Part shown: piece after piece, positions 40,659-49,030 of the stretch | Layout of the letters: the number at the start of each line of letters is the position of its first letter | How positions within the stretch are numbered: the first letter of the stretch is position 1 | Notes under the pieces: model-generated | Told to the model about the DNA's origin: nothing | Seen by the model: only the letters and a program-made list of their open reading frames with translations | Database searches by the model: none | Program-made: the position numbers and the translations under genes | Assembly (NCBI GenBank): GCA_020636315.1 | Contig: JACJYA010000017.1 | Span: forward strand, 1-64,000 | Reading direction: 5' to 3' | Source: Lewinellaceae bacterium | GTDB taxonomy: Bacteria; Bacteroidota; Bacteroidia; Chitinophagales; Saprospiraceae | Length of the DNA: 64,000 bases

Positions 40659-43600
40659 ATTCATTTTTTGAAAGATACAAAACCGCCATCCTCTTTTTAA
40701 TCCTGGTCGTGTTACTCGGGGCGGGATACAGTTATCAGCAATTACAGGTTTCCCTTTTTCCGGAAATCACCTTTCCCAAGTTGAAAGTCATCGCAGATAA
40801 TGGCGAACAACCCGTTGATATGATGATGATCACCGTTACCAAGCCACTCGAAGAAGCCATTCGCCAGGTGCCGGGAAGCCGCATTATCCGCAGCGTTACC
40901 AGCCGGGGCAGCACCGAGATCAATGTATTCCTCGACTGGAAAGCCGATATTTACCGTACACAGCAATTGATGGAGAGCAAGATCTCTGAGATCGGCAACA
41001 TCCTGCCGCCCAACGTACAGATCACCGTAGCCCGGATGAACCCCGCCATCCTGCCCGTGTTCGGTTACTCGCTGGAAGGAAAGGGCAGAAGCCTCATCGA
41101 ACTGAAAAAACTCGCGGAATTAACGGCCAAACCGTTTTTTTCCCAGATAGAAAATGTGGGGGGCGTACAGGTTCAGGGAGGCAAAGAAAAGGAATATCAA
41201 ATCGAACTGCAGCCCGATAAAATGGCGGAACTCGGCATCACCCCTCAGGATGTTGCCAATGCCGTAGGCCAGACGGGGTTCATCGCCTCAAATGGTTACC
41301 TCAACGACTACCGCCGGCTTTACCTCACCCTTACCGACGCAGGCCTGGACGACCTGGACGACCTGCGCCACCTCGTCTTGCGCAATGATGGCATCAGAGC
41401 GGTCACGGTAGAAGACATAGCCACCCTGCACGTCGGCGAAAAGCTGGAGTACATAAAGATCAATGCCAATGGCCACGAAGGAGTGCTGGTAAATATTCTG
41501 AAACAACCCAACGGCGACCTCATGAAGCTTGCCGCCGCCATCGATGCCCGGCTACCGGAACTGAAGCAACTGCTCCCGGAAGGTGTGGAGTTGAAACCGA
41601 TCTATCGGCAGTCTGAATTCGTGGACGGTAGTATCAAAAGTGTCCAGGATGCCCTGCTGCTGGGCCTCGGCCTGGCCATTTTAATCACCATTCTTTTCCT
41701 GCGTTCGCTCCGGGCAAGCCTGGCTGTACTTTTAGTCATCCCCCTCACGTTGGGGCTGACGCTTATTGCGCTATACGCTGTTGGCTATACGCTGAACATC
41801 ATGACGCTGGGTGCGATCGCCGCCGCCATCGGGCTGATGATCGACGACGCTATTGTAGTGGTGGAACAAATCCACCGCATCCGGGAAGAACGCCCGGGTA
41901 TCGGAGTACCGGAAGCTATTCAGCACAGTTTGAAGTTGCTGCTGCCCGTATTGGTGGGCTCATCGCTCAGCACCCTGGTTATTTTCATTCCTTTCTCGCT
42001 GATGAGCGGTGTGGCAGGGGCCTATTTCAAAGTGTTGGCCTATACCATGATCATTGCCCTGGGGTGTTCTTTCCTGGCGGCAGCGGTGGGCCTTCCCGTC
42101 ATCTACCGGGTGGTTTCCTTTGGGAAGGACAGAAAGCACCGGGAAGCACACCACATTCACGAACGGAGATGGGTGGTTTTTTTCATAAAGAATCCCTGGC
42201 TCAGCATGCTGTTCGCCGCCATACTGGTGGCAACAATCATCCTTGTATTCCCTAAGCTACAAACGGGTTTCCTGCCGGAAATGGATGAGGGCACGATCGT
42301 ACTGGATTATAATTCTCCCCCAGGTACGTCCATTGAAGAGACCAACCGGATGCTGGAACAGGTGGATGCCATCATTACCGCCAACCCGGAAGTTGCCTCA
42401 TACAACCGCCGCACCGGCGCCCAGATGGGCTTTTTTATTACCGAACCCAACCGGGGCGACTATCTCATCAGCCTGAAAAAAAAGCGCAGGCATTCAACGG
42501 AAGAAGTGATCGCGGATCTGCGAAAGCACATCGAAGCGGCACTGCCTGTCCTGACGGTTGACTTCGGACAGGTCATTGGCGACATGCTCGGCGACCTGAT
42601 GAGCTCGGTACAGCCCATTGAAGTGAAAATATTTGGAAATGGCCCGGAAAAGGTACGCTCCATCGCTAAATCGGCCGCCAGGATAGTAGAGGAAACTCCC
42701 GGCACTGCCGACGTTTTCGATGGCATCGTTATTGCCGGGCCCAATATCAGCTATCTGCCCAATGAAAAAAATTTATACCGCTTCGGTTTAACCCCTGCCG
42801 ATTTAAAATTTCAACTGGAAGCCCGGACCCAGGGAGTCGTAGTTGGCAAACTAAAAGAGCAGGAGCAGCTTATCAATGTACGGATGCTCTATCCGGACGC
42901 GATCCATAATTCATTGGACAACATGAAAAACACGCCCTTGTTCCTGCCCGATGGCAGCCAGATGCCGCTACATTTACTCACCGATGTACAGGTGGAAAAA
43001 GGGGTGCCGGAAATAGAACGGGAGAACCTGCAACTGCTCACCGCAGTCACCGCCCGCCTCGACAACCGCGACCTGGGCAGCGTAATGAAAGACATCCAAA
43101 AGCGGGTGAAAGCTGAAATCCCCCTGCCGAAGGGTTATCGCATTGAATATGGCGGTTCCTTCGCAGAGCAGCAGCAGAGCTTCCGGGAGCTCCTGGCCAT
43201 TCTTGTGCTGGCAGGCCTGCTGGTGTTCACGGTGCTGCTTGTATTGTTCCGCGATTTGAGGGTAGCACTTGCCATCCTGTTCGTATCGGCACTCGGCCTG
43301 GCGGGATGTTATCTCGCGCTGTACCTCACCGGCACACCACTCAACGTAGGTAGTTATACCGGTATCATCATGATCGTGGGCATTATTGCCGAGAACTCCA
43401 TTTTCACCTTTCAGCAATTTCAAATGGCCAGGACAAACCACACTGTCGAGGAAGCGCTGAGCTACGCCATTGCCGCCCGCCTGCGGCCCAAACTCATGAC
43501 TGCCAGCGGCGCGATCATGGCCTTAATGCCGCTGGCGCTGGGTATCGGCACCGGTGCGCAGATGCACCAGCCGCTGGCCATTGCCGTAATCGGGGGGCTG

Positions 43601-43669
43601 GTGCTGGCCTTGCCGTTGTTGCTTATCGTGCTGCCGTCGTTGCTACGGGTGGTTTTCAGAAAAAACTGA
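40655..43669 (+). CDS. RND-family efflux permease (AcrB/CusA-like)
   Basis: 1004 aa inner-membrane proton antiporter. Twelve membrane segments in two halves; first half with YKTAILFLILVVLLGAGYSYQQLQVSLFPEITFP, porter domain with PVDMMMITVTKPLEEAIRQVPG, the membrane block LTLIALYAVGYTLNIMTLGAIAAAIGLMIDDAIVVVE with the proton-relay aspartates, and a matching second half with VGSYTGIIMIVGIIAENSIFTF and AIAARLRPKLMTASGAIMALMPLALG. The second-half N-E-N position suggests the HAE subfamily. With the adaptor and TolC it forms a tripartite pump; substrate unknown. Confidence 0.93.
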   Translation: MNSFFERYKTAILFLILVVLLGAGYSYQQLQVSLFPEITFPKLKVIADNGEQPVDMMMITVTKPLEEAIRQVPGSRIIRSVTSRGSTEINVFLDWKADIYRTQQLMESKISEIGNILPPNVQITVARMNPAILPVFGYSLEGKGRSLIELKKLAELTAKPFFSQIENVGGVQVQGGKEKEYQIELQPDKMAELGITPQDVANAVGQTGFIASNGYLNDYRRLYLTLTDAGLDDLDDLRHLVLRNDGIRAVTVEDIATLHVGEKLEYIKINANGHEGVLVNILKQPNGDLMKLAAAIDARLPELKQLLPEGVELKPIYRQSEFVDGSIKSVQDALLLGLGLAILITILFLRSLRASLAVLLVIPLTLGLTLIALYAVGYTLNIMTLGAIAAAIGLMIDDAIVVVEQIHRIREERPGIGVPEAIQHSLKLLLPVLVGSSLSTLVIFIPFSLMSGVAGAYFKVLAYTMIIALGCSFLAAAVGLPVIYRVVSFGKDRKHREAHHIHERRWVVFFIKNPWLSMLFAAILVATIILVFPKLQTGFLPEMDEGTIVLDYNSPPGTSIEETNRMLEQVDAIITANPEVASYNRRTGAQMGFFITEPNRGDYLISLKKKRRHSTEEVIADLRKHIEAALPVLTVDFGQVIGDMLGDLMSSVQPIEVKIFGNGPEKVRSIAKSAARIVEETPGTADVFDGIVIAGPNISYLPNEKNLYRFGLTPADLKFQLEARTQGVVVGKLKEQEQLINVRMLYPDAIHNSLDNMKNTPLFLPDGSQMPLHLLTDVQVEKGVPEIERENLQLLTAVTARLDNRDLGSVMKDIQKRVKAEIPLPKGYRIEYGGSFAEQQQSFRELLAILVLAGLLVFTVLLVLFRDLRVALAILFVSALGLAGCYLALYLTGTPLNVGSYTGIIMIVGIIAENSIFTFQQFQMARTNHTVEEALSYAIAARLRPKLMTASGAIMALMPLALGIGTGAQMHQPLAIAVIGGLVLALPLLLIVLPSLLRVVFRKN

Positions 43670-43687
43670 GAGGCTCGGAGCATTATC

Positions 43688-43748
43688 TACCGATATTTTG
43701 TCCCTCCGGGACTTCAAAAAATTCTTCGTTTAGCCCCTAATTCGCATA
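43688..43748. repeat. Degenerate end of the 244-bp element family
   Basis: TACCGATATTTTGTCCCTCCGGGAC ... TTTAGCCCCTAATTCGCATA resembles the last third of the elements at 48594 and 53290 (TACCGATATTTTGTACC ... TTTAGCTCTGGATTCGCATA), with about 60 bases deleted in between. It is a third, shortened relative of that family, in the gap after the efflux operon. Confidence 0.5.
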
Positions 43749-43750
43749 AA

Positions 43751-44257
43751 TCACCTTGAATTGATCAACATTCCCACCTTTTCCAGCCGCTCCTCCACTC
43801 CGCCCCGCAATTCCGTATAGGGTACGCCCAGCTGCTCCAGTTCCCGCTTATAGATGGTGTAAAGCTCCTCTCTTTCATTGGGGTTTTCGCGCTGGGGGTC
43901 GTAGGCCCAGGGCACGTCGGTGCCGCAAAGCAGATAAATATCGTAGGAGCGCTGCTGCAACTGTTCCAGTATCCAGGGGTGGCAGCGGCCGTATTTGAAT
44001 TCCGACCAGACCTTCATGACCAGCATGCCGGTGTCGCAGGGCAGGATCCGGCGGGCAAACTGCGCCTGATAGTCTTCGAGCAGCAACTGTCCGCGGGCGA
44101 TGTGCAGCAGGTCGCTCTCCTCATAAGGGCGCCCCAGGTTTTCCAGGTAGGTGCGGGCGTATTCCGGCGCCCAGGCCGTCTGATACACCTCGGCCAGGCG
44201 GCGGGCCAGGAGGGTCTTGCCGGTGGATTCCGGGCCGGTGAGGAGGATGCGGAGCAT
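43751..44257 (-). CDS. NadR-like ATPase/ribosylnicotinamide kinase domain protein
   Basis: 168 aa, AAA_28/NadR kinase fold. Walker A GPESTGKT at 8-15, then AEVYQTAWAPEYARTYLENLG and the conserved DTGMLVMKVWSEFKYGRC and YLLCGTDVPWAYDPQRENPN. In full NadR this domain follows a nicotinamide-mononucleotide adenylyltransferase; here only the kinase part exists. It could phosphorylate nicotinamide riboside for NAD salvage. No NAD genes are adjacent. Confidence 0.85.
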   Translation of the reverse strand: MLRILLTGPESTGKTLLARRLAEVYQTAWAPEYARTYLENLGRPYEESDLLHIARGQLLLEDYQAQFARRILPCDTGMLVMKVWSEFKYGRCHPWILEQLQQRSYDIYLLCGTDVPWAYDPQRENPNEREELYTIYKRELEQLGVPYTELRGGVEERLEKVGMLINSR

Positions 44258-44261
44258 TAGA

Positions 44262-44320
44262 GGGTGAAAGTGTTGATGTGTAAATGTGTTAAGGTGTAAA
44301 AGTGTAAAAGTGTAAATGTT
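44262..44320. repeat. (GTGTAAAA)n intergenic tract
   Basis: Loose period-8 units GTGTAAAA/GTGTAAAT between divergent genes (44262-44320). Similar tracts occur at 14089-14165 and 47058-47095. Low-complexity dispersed repeat; no gene. Confidence 0.55.
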
Positions 44321-44375
44321 CGTGTTTTCCTTATTTTGGGGAACAAATAAAAAAAGAAAACGGCCGCCACATCAA

Positions 44376-45155
44376 ATGGAACAATGTAAAAACTGCGAAG
44401 CCTCCCTGGAGGGCCCGTACTGCAGCCAGTGCGGGCAGAAGGCGCTGACGGAACGGATCACGCTGAAGTATATCCTAAGATCTATCGTAGAAACGCTGAC
44501 CAATGTGGAGGCGGGGTTCTGGTACACCATGCGCGCCCTGCTCACCCGGCCGGGGATCGTGGCCCGGGAATACCTGGAGGGCAAACGCCGGCTGTATTAC
44601 CACCCCATCCGGTACCTGTTCATTCTGGTCACTATCGCTACCGTTATTACTTTGGCAACCGGCGTTTACGACCTGCAGCAGAGCGAGATCCTGCAGCTGC
44701 AGAACGACGCCATAGGACTGGAACCCAATGAAAAGGCGGTTGCCAACCAGCAGAAAGTGCAGGAAGAAGTCAAAAAATACCTCAACCTGGTGTCCCTTTT
44801 AACACTGCCCTTTTTCAGCCTGGTGGGCTTCTGGCTCTTCAGAAAGAGAGCGTACAATTACGCAGAACACCTCGTCATTGTATCCTTCTGGTCCGCAGAG
44901 CTTGCCGCTATCGGCCTGCCGGTGCAGTTGCTGTTCCTCTTTTTTCCGGGGGCAATAATGTACGCCCTCCCCCTAACTATGCTGATCTCCTCCGGTTATT
45001 ATGGTTGGGGATACCGGCAGCTTTTCCAGATCGGCTACGGCCAGGCTTTCTTCAAGGGGGGCCTGGTGAATGTATTGGGTTTCATCCTCATGTTTATCAC
45101 TATTATGATCCTGACGGCCTTGAGCGTCATGATTTTTGTTGCTATCTTTAAATAG
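44376..45155 (+). CDS. DUF3667 membrane protein with N-terminal zinc ribbon
   Basis: 259 aa; start at 44376 (MEQCKNCEAS) rather than 44316. A small Cys4 ribbon (CKNCEASLEGPYCSQCGQK) is followed by a helical DUF3667 part with FWYTMRALLTRPGIVAREYLEGKRRLYYHPIRYLFILVTIATVITL and about four more membrane segments (LLTLPFFSLVGFWLF, LAAIGLPVQLLFLFFPGAIMYALPLTML, VLGFILMFITIMILTALSVMIF). The family is typical of Bacteroidota and of unknown function. Confidence 0.87.
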   Translation: MEQCKNCEASLEGPYCSQCGQKALTERITLKYILRSIVETLTNVEAGFWYTMRALLTRPGIVAREYLEGKRRLYYHPIRYLFILVTIATVITLATGVYDLQQSEILQLQNDAIGLEPNEKAVANQQKVQEEVKKYLNLVSLLTLPFFSLVGFWLFRKRAYNYAEHLVIVSFWSAELAAIGLPVQLLFLFFPGAIMYALPLTMLISSGYYGWGYRQLFQIGYGQAFFKGGLVNVLGFILMFITIMILTALSVMIFVAIFK

Positions 45156-45241
45156 CCTTAATCAAACGGCCAAAACAATGGCCCGGCGCCGGGCGTTAGC
45201 AAGGGAGAAAAAAGAAGGCGGTACTGCCTGGCAGATTGTTA

Positions 45242-45403
45242 AGAGTGTGTTCAAATTTTCATGATTGAGCGAAAGTGAGCAAATTTTGTGCTGAATGAGG
45301 CAAAAAACGTAGGCATACCTGGAAGGTACGCCGAGGCTTTTTAACGAAATGCAGGAGAAAATTTGCCACTTGTAGCCAATTGATGGAATTTTGAACACAC
45401 TCT
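45242..45403. mobile_element. 162-bp foldback element
   Basis: Outer ends AGAGTGTGTTCAAA (45242) and its inverted near-copy (to 45403), about 18 of 21 paired. Inside, GCAAATTTT and AAAATTTGC plus GGCAAAAAACG facing TTTTTAACG continue the pairing nearly to the middle, so the element can fold over most of its length. No coding capacity; a target duplication was not evident. Probably a miniature inverted-repeat element. Confidence 0.6.
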
Positions 45404-45439
45404 AAAAGCACAACATTTTATAGCAACTAATATAGATAC

Positions 45440-46027
45440 ATGCACGATATCGAACCGTATTACCGATGGCGAGATAACTACATCGCCTCCGAGGACGAGC
45501 GGTCGCCCTTCTACGGACGGGTGTATGATGAATTTCGGTTCACCCATCAGATATACAATTATTACATTCATCCCCAATGGGATGATTTCGGCTCCGCCAC
45601 GCTTTACCTCAAAGTCATTTACGCCGACTATGAGCTGGGGTACGCCATCATCGAATTGCTGGGAGAATGGAACGACTGCCTGTCCAATGACATCATGTAC
45701 CTGAAGCGGGAGGTAGTGGACGCCCTCTCCGAGCAAGGCATCCGGAAGTATATCCTGATCTGCGAAAATGTGCTCAACTTCCATGGCTCCGATGATTGCT
45801 ACTACGAAGAATGGTACGAAGACATCGCCGATGAGGGAGGCTGGATCTGCTTTATCAACACCCTGGACCACGTCTGGGAGGAAATGATGGCCACCCAGCT
45901 TCAGCACTTCGTCAATCTCGGAAAAGAATTCAACGACATCAACTGGCGGCCCTATAAGCCCAAGGCGTTGTTTAAAGCTATGGACAAGCTGGTGCACGGG
46001 GAAATGAGAAGGTATCTGAGAGGTTAG
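45440..46027 (+). CDS. Conserved hypothetical protein, acidic and aromatic
   Basis: 195 aa, no signal peptide or membrane segment, rich in Asp/Glu, Tyr and Trp (PYYRWRDNYIASEDERSPFYGR, WEEMMATQLQHFVNL, WRPYKPKALFKAMDKLVHG). A compact alpha/beta core VDALSEQGIRKYILICENVLNFHGSDDCYYEEW is followed by IADEGGWICFIN. It is similar in style to small conserved Bacteroidota cytosolic proteins found near era; no function known. Located just upstream of the Era gene. Confidence 0.65.
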   Translation: MHDIEPYYRWRDNYIASEDERSPFYGRVYDEFRFTHQIYNYYIHPQWDDFGSATLYLKVIYADYELGYAIIELLGEWNDCLSNDIMYLKREVVDALSEQGIRKYILICENVLNFHGSDDCYYEEWYEDIADEGGWICFINTLDHVWEEMMATQLQHFVNLGKEFNDINWRPYKPKALFKAMDKLVHGEMRRYLRG

Positions 46028-46084
46028 ATTGTTGGATTGTTAGTACTGTTTCCATTAAATTCTGTAACAAATTTATCCGGTATT

Positions 46085-46134
46085 AGACTTGACAAGTTTA
46101 CCGGAAGGCGCCCGGGAGAAAACTTGTCAAGTCT
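46085..46134. repeat. 15-bp perfect inverted repeat just before era
   Basis: AGACTTGACAAGTTT (46085-46099) and AAACTTGTCAAGTCT (46120-46134) with a 20-base GC-rich loop. It lies 22 bases before the likely era start at 46156 and directly before an alternative ATG at 46138. It could fold in the era leader or be a dispersed palindrome. Confidence 0.65.
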
Positions 46135-46155
46135 TTCATGCCGCAACCTCAAAAC

Positions 46156-47052
46156 ATGCACAGATCAGGATTTGTAAACATCATTGGCAGGCCCAACGTC
46201 GGGAAATCCACCCTGATGAATGCCCTGGTGGGCGAGCGCATGTCCATCATCACCAGCAAACCGCAGACTACGCGCCACCGCATCATCGGCATCATCAACG
46301 CAGAAGAATACCAGGTAGTCTTTTCCGATACGCCGGGCATCATCGAGGCCCCTGCCTACCGGATGCAGGAAGTGATGAACCGCTTTGTCGATACCACTTT
46401 CGAGGATGCGGACATCATGATGTTCGTTACCGAAGTGGGGGAAACCTACGCCGATGACGACCCTGTTCTGGAAAAACTGCGGAATATTGAAGTACCGCTG
46501 TTTCTGGTGCTCAACAAGACCGACCAGGTACCGGAGGTGCGTGTCCTGCAGCTTATCCAGGAGTGGAACAGCCGGATTTCTTTTACCGAGACCATCCCAG
46601 TTTCCGCCCTGCACCACAGCAATACGGAGCGGCTGCTGGAAGTCATTCTGCAATATCTGCCGGAAGGGCCCGCCTACTATCCCAAGGGGCAGCTCACCGA
46701 CCGCCCGGAACGCTTCTTCGTCAGCGAGATCATCCGGGAAAAGATCCTGCTTCTCTATCATCAGGAGGTGCCCTATTCCAGCGAGGTGATCGTCACCTCC
46801 TTCAAAGAGGATGAAACCAGCAAGGGAGAGCCGCTGGTGCGGATCGGCGCCGATATCTATGTGGCCCGCAACACTCAGAAGGCCATCATCATCGGCAAGG
46901 GAGGCAGCGCCATCAAAAAACTGGGGATGGAATCCCGAAAGGATATTGAAAAATTCCTGGAAAAGAAGATCTTCCTCGAGCTGCACGTCAAGGTCAAAGA
47001 CGACTGGCGGGATGATGACCGCATGCTGAAACATTTTGGGTACAGGGGGTAG
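46156..47052 (+). CDS. era: GTPase Era
   Basis: 298 aa, ribosome-maturation GTPase that binds 16S rRNA near its 3' end. Walker A GRPNVGKST at 11, switch region TTRHRI, DTPGI, NKTD and SALH; then the KH domain with IIIGKGGSAIKKLG. ATG 46156 (MHRSGFVN) fits the family start; the alternative at 46138 lies against the upstream hairpin. Followed about 170 bases later by Der. Confidence 0.96.
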   Translation: MHRSGFVNIIGRPNVGKSTLMNALVGERMSIITSKPQTTRHRIIGIINAEEYQVVFSDTPGIIEAPAYRMQEVMNRFVDTTFEDADIMMFVTEVGETYADDDPVLEKLRNIEVPLFLVLNKTDQVPEVRVLQLIQEWNSRISFTETIPVSALHHSNTERLLEVILQYLPEGPAYYPKGQLTDRPERFFVSEIIREKILLLYHQEVPYSSEVIVTSFKEDETSKGEPLVRIGADIYVARNTQKAIIIGKGGSAIKKLGMESRKDIEKFLEKKIFLELHVKVKDDWRDDDRMLKHFGYRG

Positions 47053-47132
47053 AGAGGGGTAAAAGCGTAAAAATGTAAAAGTGCTTAAGTGTAAAGGAGA
47101 CAATCCTATTACATTAAATTCGTGAAAAGCAG

Positions 47133-47140
47133 TATCTTTG
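47133..47140 (+). promoter_or_regulatory. -7 element of the der promoter
   Basis: TATCTTTG, a perfect TAnnTTTG box, 80 bases before the der start. The -33 region (about 47108) is not clear. Implies a leader of about 75 bases and transcription separate from era. Confidence 0.55.
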
Positions 47141-47220
47141 CGCCCTTTGTAAAATTTGCCTCCGCATCTTAAACGAGTTACCTTGCAAAGGCACCTTTAC
47201 ACCTACGCACTGAAAAAATC

Positions 47221-48525
47221 ATGAGCAATAACATAGTAGCGATCGTCGGGCGGCCCAATGTGGGGAAATCGACTTTCTACAACCGCCTGATCGGAGAAAG
47301 GCAGGCCATTATCGACGACACCAGTGGCGTGACGCGCGACCGGCAATACGGCACCAGTTTCTGGAACGGCAAAACGTTTACCGTTGTCGATACGGGTGGT
47401 TTTGTCAAAAATTCCGAAGACGTATTCGAGGCAGCCATCCGGTCACAGGTGCAGATTGCCCTGCAGGAAGCCAGGGCCATCATCTTTATGGTGGATGTCA
47501 CAACCGGCATCACCGACCTGGACGAGGAAGTGGCCGACCTGTTGCGCCGCTCGGACAAGCCCGTCTTCCTTGCCGTCAATAAGGTCGATAACAGCCAGCG
47601 AATGATGGACGCGAACGAGTTCTGGAGCCTGGGCTTCGAAGAGACTTATTTCCTCTCCTCACTGACCGGCAGCGGCTCCGGCGACCTGCTCGATGCCGTA
47701 GTCGAGCACATCGATGAAGACGAAGAGGAAAAGAGCGAGATCCCCAAGTTCGCCATCGTCGGGCAGCCCAACGTCGGTAAATCCTCACTGACGAATGCCC
47801 TGTTGGGCCAGGAGCGCAACATCGTCACCGAAATAGCCGGCACCACCCGCGACAGCATTCACACCAAATATTCCAAGTTCGGCAAAGAGTTCCTGCTGAT
47901 CGACACGGCCGGCATCCGGAAAAAAACCAAGGTGCATGAAGACCTTGAATTCTATTCCGTCATGCGCGCCATTAAGGCCATCGAAGAAGCCGATGTGTGC
48001 ATCCTGATGATTGACGCTCAGCTCGGCCTGGAAGCTCAGGACATGAGTATCTTCCGCCTGGCCCAGCGCCGCAACAAGGGCATCGTCATCCTGGTTAACA
48101 AATGGGACCTGGCTGAAAAAGAAACCAATACGGCCCGCGACTATGAAGCCGAGATCAAACGGCGCATCGCCCCCTTTTCAGATGTCCCGGTGGTTTTCAT
48201 CTCCGCCACTGAAAAGCAACGCATCTTTAAAGCCATCGAAGTGGCCCTGGAGGTATATGACAACCGGAGCCGGAAGATCAAAACTTCGGAGCTCAACGAG
48301 GTGATGCTGGAGGCCATCGAACGCTATCCGCCGCCCGCCCACCGGGGCCGCTTTGTCAAGATCAAGTACGTTACGCAGCTGCCAACCTACTATCCCGCCT
48401 TCGCCTTCTTCTGTAACAACCCCAAGCACGTCAAGGAAAATTACCGTAACTATCTGGAGAACCAGTTGCGGAAGAACTTCAATTTTACGGGGGTGCCGGT
48501 ATCGGTATTTTTCAGGAAGAAGTAA
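47221..48525 (+). CDS. der: GTPase Der (EngA), double G-domain ribosome assembly factor
   Basis: 434 aa. First G domain with GRPNVGKST at 9, DTGG, NKVD; second with GQPNVGKSSLTNALLG, IAGTTRDS, DTAGI, NKWD; and the C-terminal KH-like domain containing HRGRFVKIKYVTQLPTYYPAFAFFCNNP. Needed for 50S assembly. Adjacent to Era, both on plus strand but with its own promoter. Confidence 0.97.
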   Translation: MSNNIVAIVGRPNVGKSTFYNRLIGERQAIIDDTSGVTRDRQYGTSFWNGKTFTVVDTGGFVKNSEDVFEAAIRSQVQIALQEARAIIFMVDVTTGITDLDEEVADLLRRSDKPVFLAVNKVDNSQRMMDANEFWSLGFEETYFLSSLTGSGSGDLLDAVVEHIDEDEEEKSEIPKFAIVGQPNVGKSSLTNALLGQERNIVTEIAGTTRDSIHTKYSKFGKEFLLIDTAGIRKKTKVHEDLEFYSVMRAIKAIEEADVCILMIDAQLGLEAQDMSIFRLAQRRNKGIVILVNKWDLAEKETNTARDYEAEIKRRIAPFSDVPVVFISATEKQRIFKAIEVALEVYDNRSRKIKTSELNEVMLEAIERYPPPAHRGRFVKIKYVTQLPTYYPAFAFFCNNPKHVKENYRNYLENQLRKNFNFTGVPVSVFFRKK

Positions 48526-48593
48526 AGGGGTGGTTAGATTGGTGAATTGCTGGCAGACGGGGTTCCACGGAACGTTATATTGTTATATTGTTA

Positions 48594-48837
48594 TGCGAAT
48601 CCAGAGCTAAAACGTCCTGTAGGGACGACATATCGGAAGACGTGGCCCCGAGTTAGGGACGACCCGTGCCGTAGGTACGGGACATAGCGATCAGGCCAAC
48701 GCCGATGTGCCGTACCTACGGCACGGAGGTTCATTTTTCACCATTTTTTTACCGATATTTTGTACCTAACGGCACAATATCTAAGTATCCGGCCGGCGCC
48801 GGTAGTCAAATCGCCCCCATTTAGCTCTGGATTCGCA
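48594..48837. mobile_element. 244-bp inverted-end element, copy 1
   Basis: Ends TGCGAATCCAGAGCTAAA (48594) and TTTAGCTCTGGATTCGCA (48837) are perfect inverted repeats. Inside are CGTCC-TGTA-GGGACG and a long arm pair CCGTGCCGTAGGTACGG / CCGTACCTACGGCACGG. No gene. Both flanks are TTATATTGTTAT tracts. A nearly identical copy of exactly equal length is at 53290-53533. A non-autonomous mobile element, whose transposase lies elsewhere, is the best reading. Confidence 0.8.
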
Positions 48838-48960
48838 TATTGTTATATTGTTATATTGGCAGTACCCAGGATAGTTGAAGTCCGGGTAAAAACGGGCTTG
48901 TTTATAGTTTCTGGGTTTCTGGAAACCAGCGGGTTAGGGGAAAGTTGGTTGCGTTGTTCT
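48838..48960. repeat. TATTGTTAT tract and partial TTGAAC-family element
   Basis: After the 244-bp element come period-8 TATTGTTA units, then at about 48907-48938 the core GTTTCTGG-GTTTCTGGAAACCAGCGGGTTA of the TTGAAC-family without clear ends. The remaining bases to 49030 hold nothing recognisable. Confidence 0.5.
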
Positions 48961-49030
48961 GCAGCAATCTAACCTCCACGAGTTCCAGCCAGGCCAATAA
49001 TCCAACCGCCTCCCAGCCCCACCGAGCCAC

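Noticed and set aside
48760..48972. Small frame through the 244-bp element
   Set aside because: Starts inside the repeat and is composed of tract sequence.
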